This document shows, in pieces, positions 6,761-9,173 of a stretch of 9,173 nt of DNA. The notes under the pieces were generated by a model, which was not told where the DNA came from, did no database searches, and saw only the letters and a list, made by a program, of their open reading frames with translations. Positions within the stretch are counted from its first letter, which is position 1. Every line of letters starts with the position of its first letter. This stretch comes from Ruminococcus sp. CAG:382 (GTDB lineage Bacteria > Bacillota > Clostridia > Oscillospirales > CAG-382): the NCBI GenBank assembly GCA_000433115.1, contig FR892187.1:9336-18508 (forward strand), given 5' to 3'. A program made the position numbers and the translations under genes.

Positions 6761-6834
6761 CGCCTTTCCAAAGACGATTTTACGGCTAGTCGAATCTTTT
6801 TTCTCATTTCAAGCCCGACTGTCTCGTGTTCTTA

Positions 6835-6863
6835 TTGACACCAAAAGCTTTTTATGATACAAT
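6835..6863 (+). promoter_or_regulatory. Consensus sigma-A promoter of lysR-yfcE
   Basis: TTGACA (6835-6840), a 17-nt spacer and TACAAT (6858-6863), with TG one base ahead of the -10 (extended -10). This is close to the best possible vegetative promoter. Transcription would start near 6870, after the upstream in-frame ATG at 6826, which supports translation starting at 6901. The sequence CGATTAATTC right at the predicted start (6871-6880) repeats the centre of the 6720-6760 inverted repeat, suggesting autoregulation. Confidence 0.85.
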
Positions 6864-6900
6864 AAATTTACGATTAATTCGACAAAGGGGATCAGAAAGC

Positions 6901-7836
6901 ATGAACCTTTTATACATAAAATATGCCGTTGAGATTGCCACCTGCGGCTCGCTCAACAAAGCAGCCGAAAAGCTGTATGTCGGTCAGCCGAACCTCAGCA
7001 GAGCCATCAAGGAACTTGAATCTTCGCTCGGTGTCACAATATTCGAACGCTCGACAAAAGGCATGGTTATAACACCGGACGGTGAGATTTTCCTCAAATA
7101 CGCAAAAAGTATTCTCAGCCAGGTCGATGCTGTTGAAAACATTTTCAAAAACGGTTCGAAACGCAAAAAACACTTTTCAATTTCCGTTCCGAGAGCGAGC
7201 TATATTTCCGAAGCATTTGCGAGATTTTCAGAGCGTCTTATTGATGAAAATGAGGTCGAGGTATTCTACAAGGAAACAAATTCAATGAGGGCGATAAAAA
7301 ACATTCTGCAGGAGGATTACAAGCTCGGAATATTGAGATATGCGGAGAATTTCGATAAGTATTACAAGGACACACTTGACGAAAAGGGGCTCCGTTGCGA
7401 ATTGATAACCGAATTTCATTATGTGTTGATAATGAGCGCCAATTCGCCGCTTGCGAAAAAAGAGGACCTATCGTTTGTCGACCTTTCGGATTATATAGAA
7501 ATAGCTCATGCTGATCCGTATGTACCGTCTCTTCCGCTTTCCGAGGTAAAAAAAGAAGAGCTTCCCGAAGTGGGCAGACGCATTTTCGTGTTCGAACGTG
7601 CAAGTCAGTTCGAGCTGCTTTCATCAAATACGAATACGTTCATGTGGGTCTCACCGGTTCCGGCGAAGTTGCTGAAACGTTACGGACTCGTCAGCCGCAT
7701 TTGCTCCGCCAACAAAAAAATCTATAAAGACATCATGATATATCGGAATGATTACGCTCTTTCGGAGCTGGACAAAGCATTCATTTCGGAGCTGTGCAAT
7801 GTAAAAAGAGAAATTTTCAAGGACTTTGCTTTATGA
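6901..7836 (+). CDS. LysR-family transcriptional regulator
   Basis: A 311-residue DNA-binding regulator. Residues 1-60 are the LysR winged helix-turn-helix: YIKYAVEIATCGSLNKAAEKL, then a recognition helix around QPNLSRAIKELESSLG, then LF-like VTIFERSTKGMVITPDG. A linker helix runs to about residue 85. Residues 92-295 are the periplasmic-binding-protein-like effector domain, with an ISVPRASYISEAFARF start and an EFHYVLIMSANSPLAKKEDLSFVDL inner region. The start at 6901 is preferred over an in-frame ATG at 6826, because AAAGGGG lies about 12 nt upstream, the predicted transcription start is at about 6870, and LysR proteins begin close to this HTH. It is divergent from the hydrogenase operon, the usual arrangement of a LysR regulator and its target. 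The effector cannot be told from the sequence. It overlaps the next gene by 4 nt (ATGA). Confidence 0.93.
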   Translation: MNLLYIKYAVEIATCGSLNKAAEKLYVGQPNLSRAIKELESSLGVTIFERSTKGMVITPDGEIFLKYAKSILSQVDAVENIFKNGSKRKKHFSISVPRASYISEAFARFSERLIDENEVEVFYKETNSMRAIKNILQEDYKLGILRYAENFDKYYKDTLDEKGLRCELITEFHYVLIMSANSPLAKKEDLSFVDLSDYIEIAHADPYVPSLPLSEVKKEELPEVGRRIFVFERASQFELLSSNTNTFMWVSPVPAKLLKRYGLVSRICSANKKIYKDIMIYRNDYALSELDKAFISELCNVKREIFKDFAL

Positions 7837-8378
7837 AATTTTTAATCGCATCGGATATTCACGGCTCGGCATATTATTGCCGCAAGCTGATTGAATGTTA
7901 TCACAATGAAAATACTGATCGTTTGATACTTCTCGGAGACATTCTCTATCACGGTCCGCGCAATGATCTGCCGCAGGATTACGCACCTAAGGAAGTCATC
8001 GAAATGCTCAATAAGCTGAAGAATGAGATCCTTTGCGTGCGCGGTAACTGTGAGGCAGAGGTCGATCAGATGGTGCTCGACTTCCCTGTTCTTGCCGATT
8101 ACGCACTCATGCCGCTCGGCAATCGTATCATGTTCATTACTCACGGTCATATATTCAATGAACAGCATCTGCCGCCGCTTAAAGACGGCGATATACTTCT
8201 TCACGGACATACTCACGTGCCGAAATGCGTTGATTACGGTACATATACCTATATGAACCCGGGCTCGATATCCATACCAAAAGAAAACAGCCATCACGGA
8301 TACATGACACTTGAAAATGATGTGTTTCGCTGGAAAGATATCAACGGAAACCTCATTAACGAATATTCACTCCGTTGA
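7833..8378 (+). CDS. yfcE: YfcE-like metallophosphoesterase
   Basis: A 181-residue calcineurin-type phosphodiesterase, close to the length of E. coli YfcE (about 184). All metal-binding blocks are present in order: SDIHG (Asp8, His10), LLGDILYHGPRN (Asp36), VRGNCEAEVDQM (Asn72), THGH (His104, His106) and HGHTH (His126, His128). The VRGNC-EVDQM block is characteristic of the YfcE subgroup. The family hydrolyses artificial phosphodiesters in vitro, and the natural substrate is not established. The ATG at 7833 overlaps the lysR stop (ATGA) and has AAGGA 9 nt upstream. An upstream in-frame ATG at 7794 lies inside lysR and would add a tail before the conserved MKFLIASDIHG start, so it is rejected. 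It is co-transcribed with lysR. No clear terminator follows. Confidence 0.92.
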   Translation: MKFLIASDIHGSAYYCRKLIECYHNENTDRLILLGDILYHGPRNDLPQDYAPKEVIEMLNKLKNEILCVRGNCEAEVDQMVLDFPVLADYALMPLGNRIMFITHGHIFNEQHLPPLKDGDILLHGHTHVPKCVDYGTYTYMNPGSISIPKENSHHGYMTLENDVFRWKDINGNLINEYSLR

Positions 8379-8402
8379 ATATCTATAGAAGATATATCGA
8401 TA
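8341..8402 (+). repeat. Cluster of short inverted repeats at the yfcE 3' end
   Basis: Several small dyads overlap here: TCAACGGA/TCCGTTGA (8341-8348 with 8371-8378), ATATTCA/TGAATAT (8363-8369 with 8376-8382), and ATATCT/AGATAT (8379-8384 with 8390-8395), plus the palindrome TATCGATA (8395-8402). The first two are mutually exclusive as RNA hairpins. All are AT-rich or long-looped and none has a following T-run, so this is not a clear intrinsic terminator. The 9-mer TATATCGAT (8393-8401) also occurs in both arms of the 6720-6760 dyad. Confidence 0.35.
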
Positions 8403-8431
8403 ATTACAATACCAATATTGAAAAATAGCAT

Positions 8432-8460
8432 TTCACAATTTCCCCTTTTTATGTTACAAT
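8432..8460 (+). promoter_or_regulatory. Sigma-A promoter of rex
   Basis: TTCACA (8432-8437), a 17-nt spacer and TACAAT (8455-8460), with a predicted start near 8467 and a leader of about 23 nt carrying AAAGGAGG. TTTCACAA at 8431-8438, overlapping the -35, resembles one half of a Rex operator, but the matching second half is not visible at the right spacing. Confidence 0.75.
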
Positions 8461-8489
8461 GCGGATAACGAAGAAAAGGAGGCGTCAAA

Positions 8490-9101
8490 GTGAAGCAGAC
8501 TGAAATTTCACGTGCCACAATGGGCAGACTTCCCGGATATCTGAATTATCTGCGAAGTCTTTCAAAAGAAACACGTTTTATTTCCTCAACAGCAATCGCA
8601 AAGGAGCTGGAACTTGGCGAAGTTCAGGTCAGAAAGGATCTTTCTGTAGTTTGCGGTGCAGGTAAGCCAAAGGTCGGCTATGACGTATCGGCACTTGCCG
8701 AAAGTCTTGAAACAACCCTGGGAACGCATTCCAAAGGTGAAGCGATAATTGTCGGAGCCGGCAAGCTCGGACTTGCACTTCTTGGATTCGGCGGCTTTTC
8801 TGAATACGGAGTAAAAATTTCACACGCTTTCGACAACGATCCGTCGAAATTTTCCGCCTCAGTACTTCCTATCGGTGAGCTTCCACGGTATTGCAGGCAA
8901 CACAAAATCGAAATCGGTATCATCGCAGTTCCGTCCGAAGCCGCTCAGCAGACAGCAGAGTTGCTGACAAACAACGGCATCAAAGCAATATGGAGCTTTT
9001 CAACCGTAAGGCTTCAGGTTCCGAAAAATGTGACAGTGCAATACGAAAATCTCGCACTGTCGCTCGCACATCTTCATCAAAAGGTCAAGGCAAATAATTA
9101 G
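8490..9101 (+). CDS. rex: Redox-sensing transcriptional repressor Rex
   Basis: A 203-residue NADH/NAD+-sensing repressor. The N-terminal winged helix (about 1-78) has the family start ISRATMGRLPGYLNYLRSL, followed by ISSTAIAKELELGEVQVRKDLS and the KVGYDVSAL wing/linker. The C-terminal Rossmann domain has the dinucleotide loop VGAGKLG (88-94), AFDNDP (113-118), and GIIAVPSEAAQQTAELL, then the NNGIKAIWSF...VRLQVPKNV segment. The start is GTG at 8490, chosen because AAAGGAGG lies 7 nt upstream and the conserved N-terminus begins there; an ATG at 8520 would remove it. High NADH releases Rex from DNA, derepressing fermentation genes, which in Clostridia typically include alcohol dehydrogenase and hydrogenase genes. 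The stop codon TAG is embedded in the ribosome-binding site of the next gene, so that gene is very likely in the same operon. Confidence 0.96.
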   Translation: MKQTEISRATMGRLPGYLNYLRSLSKETRFISSTAIAKELELGEVQVRKDLSVVCGAGKPKVGYDVSALAESLETTLGTHSKGEAIIVGAGKLGLALLGFGGFSEYGVKISHAFDNDPSKFSASVLPIGELPRYCRQHKIEIGIIAVPSEAAQQTAELLTNNGIKAIWSFSTVRLQVPKNVTVQYENLALSLAHLHQKVKANN

Positions 9102-9114
9102 GAGGAAATAAATA

Positions 9115-9173
9115 ATGGAAAACAAAGAAAGAAAGCTCGTCGATAATGTAGAGGCGCTGGAGAACGAAATTGC
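9115..9173 (+). CDS. Start of a gene co-transcribed with rex, possibly AdhE (truncated by window)
   Basis: Only 19 codons are visible, encoding MENKERKLVDNVEALENEI. The start is well supported: AGGAGG at 9100-9105, overlapping the rex stop, lies 9 nt ahead of the ATG. The segment LVDNVEALENEI resembles what I remember of the N-terminus of Clostridium thermocellum AdhE, the bifunctional acetaldehyde/alcohol dehydrogenase, which contains a similar VIDNVEKLEKAL stretch and whose gene lies next to rex there. Twelve residues of a charged helix are weak evidence. Any protein starting with an amphipathic helix is also possible. Confidence 0.5.
   Translation, partial: MENKERKLVDNVEALENEI

Noticed and set aside
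6761..6834. Possible terminator GATT...AATC followed by TTTTTT (around 6775-6801)
   Set aside because: The stem is only 4 bp and lies between divergent promoters, with no upstream gene to terminate.
6826..6900. In-frame N-terminal extension of the LysR gene beginning at ATG 6826
   Set aside because: The consensus promoter (6835-6863) lies inside it, so the mRNA would start after this ATG. A good AAAGGGG site and the family N-terminus support 6901.
6615..6900. Rex operator (TTGTTAA-N4-TTAACAA type) in the hydrogenase promoter region
   Set aside because: Only partial half-sites such as TTGTGTTACAA around the -10 were found; no copy has both halves at the correct spacing. Rex control of hnd cannot be claimed from this sequence.
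7794..7832. Upstream ATG for the YfcE gene inside lysR
   Set aside because: It adds 13 residues before the conserved MKFLIASDIHG start, and AAGGA is correctly spaced for 7833.
8341..8402. Intrinsic terminator after yfcE
   Set aside because: The dyads are AT-rich or have long loops and no T-run follows.

Overview
The window reads as a piece of a low-to-mid GC, strictly anaerobic, fermentative Firmicute, most likely a class Clostridia gut-type bacterium (Oscillospiraceae/Ruminococcaceae-like). The reasons are purine-rich AGGAGG ribosome-binding sites, consensus sigma-A promoters, an NAD(H)-linked [FeFe] hydrogenase operon, a Rex redox repressor and Ser/Glu-rich lipoproteins. No mobile element, CRISPR array, tRNA or rRNA is visible.

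Layout. Positions 1-1353 (minus strand) hold two lipoprotein genes: a cyclophilin-type peptidyl-prolyl isomerase, followed by a discoidin-like lipoprotein that runs off the left edge. Their stop and start codons overlap as TAATG. Positions 1385-1415 hold a strong GC hairpin after the hydrogenase operon. Positions 1490-6614 (minus strand) are a five-gene operon: hndA (NuoE-like), a small GHKL-type ATPase, hndB (ferredoxin-like), hndC (NuoF-like) and hndD (catalytic [FeFe] hydrogenase). Positions 6615-6900 are a divergent regulatory region. It has a sigma-A promoter for each direction, a short hairpin at the predicted 5' end of the hydrogenase mRNA, and a perfect 17-bp inverted repeat. Positions 6901-8378 (plus strand) hold a LysR-family regulator and a YfcE-like metallophosphoesterase overlapping by 4 nt. 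Positions 8379-9173 hold a promoter, rex, and the first 19 codons of a gene whose start resembles clostridial AdhE.

How the parts fit. The Hnd complex should exchange electrons between NAD(P)H (possibly also ferredoxin) and protons/H2. Rex senses NADH/NAD+, and AdhE, if that is the last gene, consumes NADH. The region therefore looks like a redox-disposal locus for choosing between H2 and ethanol as electron sink. The LysR regulator is divergent from the hydrogenase operon, and the inverted repeat between them is its natural candidate operator. The 9-mer TATATCGAT in that repeat recurs upstream of rex, at a similar distance from the predicted transcription start. The least understood component is the GHKL ATPase inside the hydrogenase operon: it has an ATP-binding fold and a C-terminal extension, but no histidine-phosphotransfer or sensor domain.
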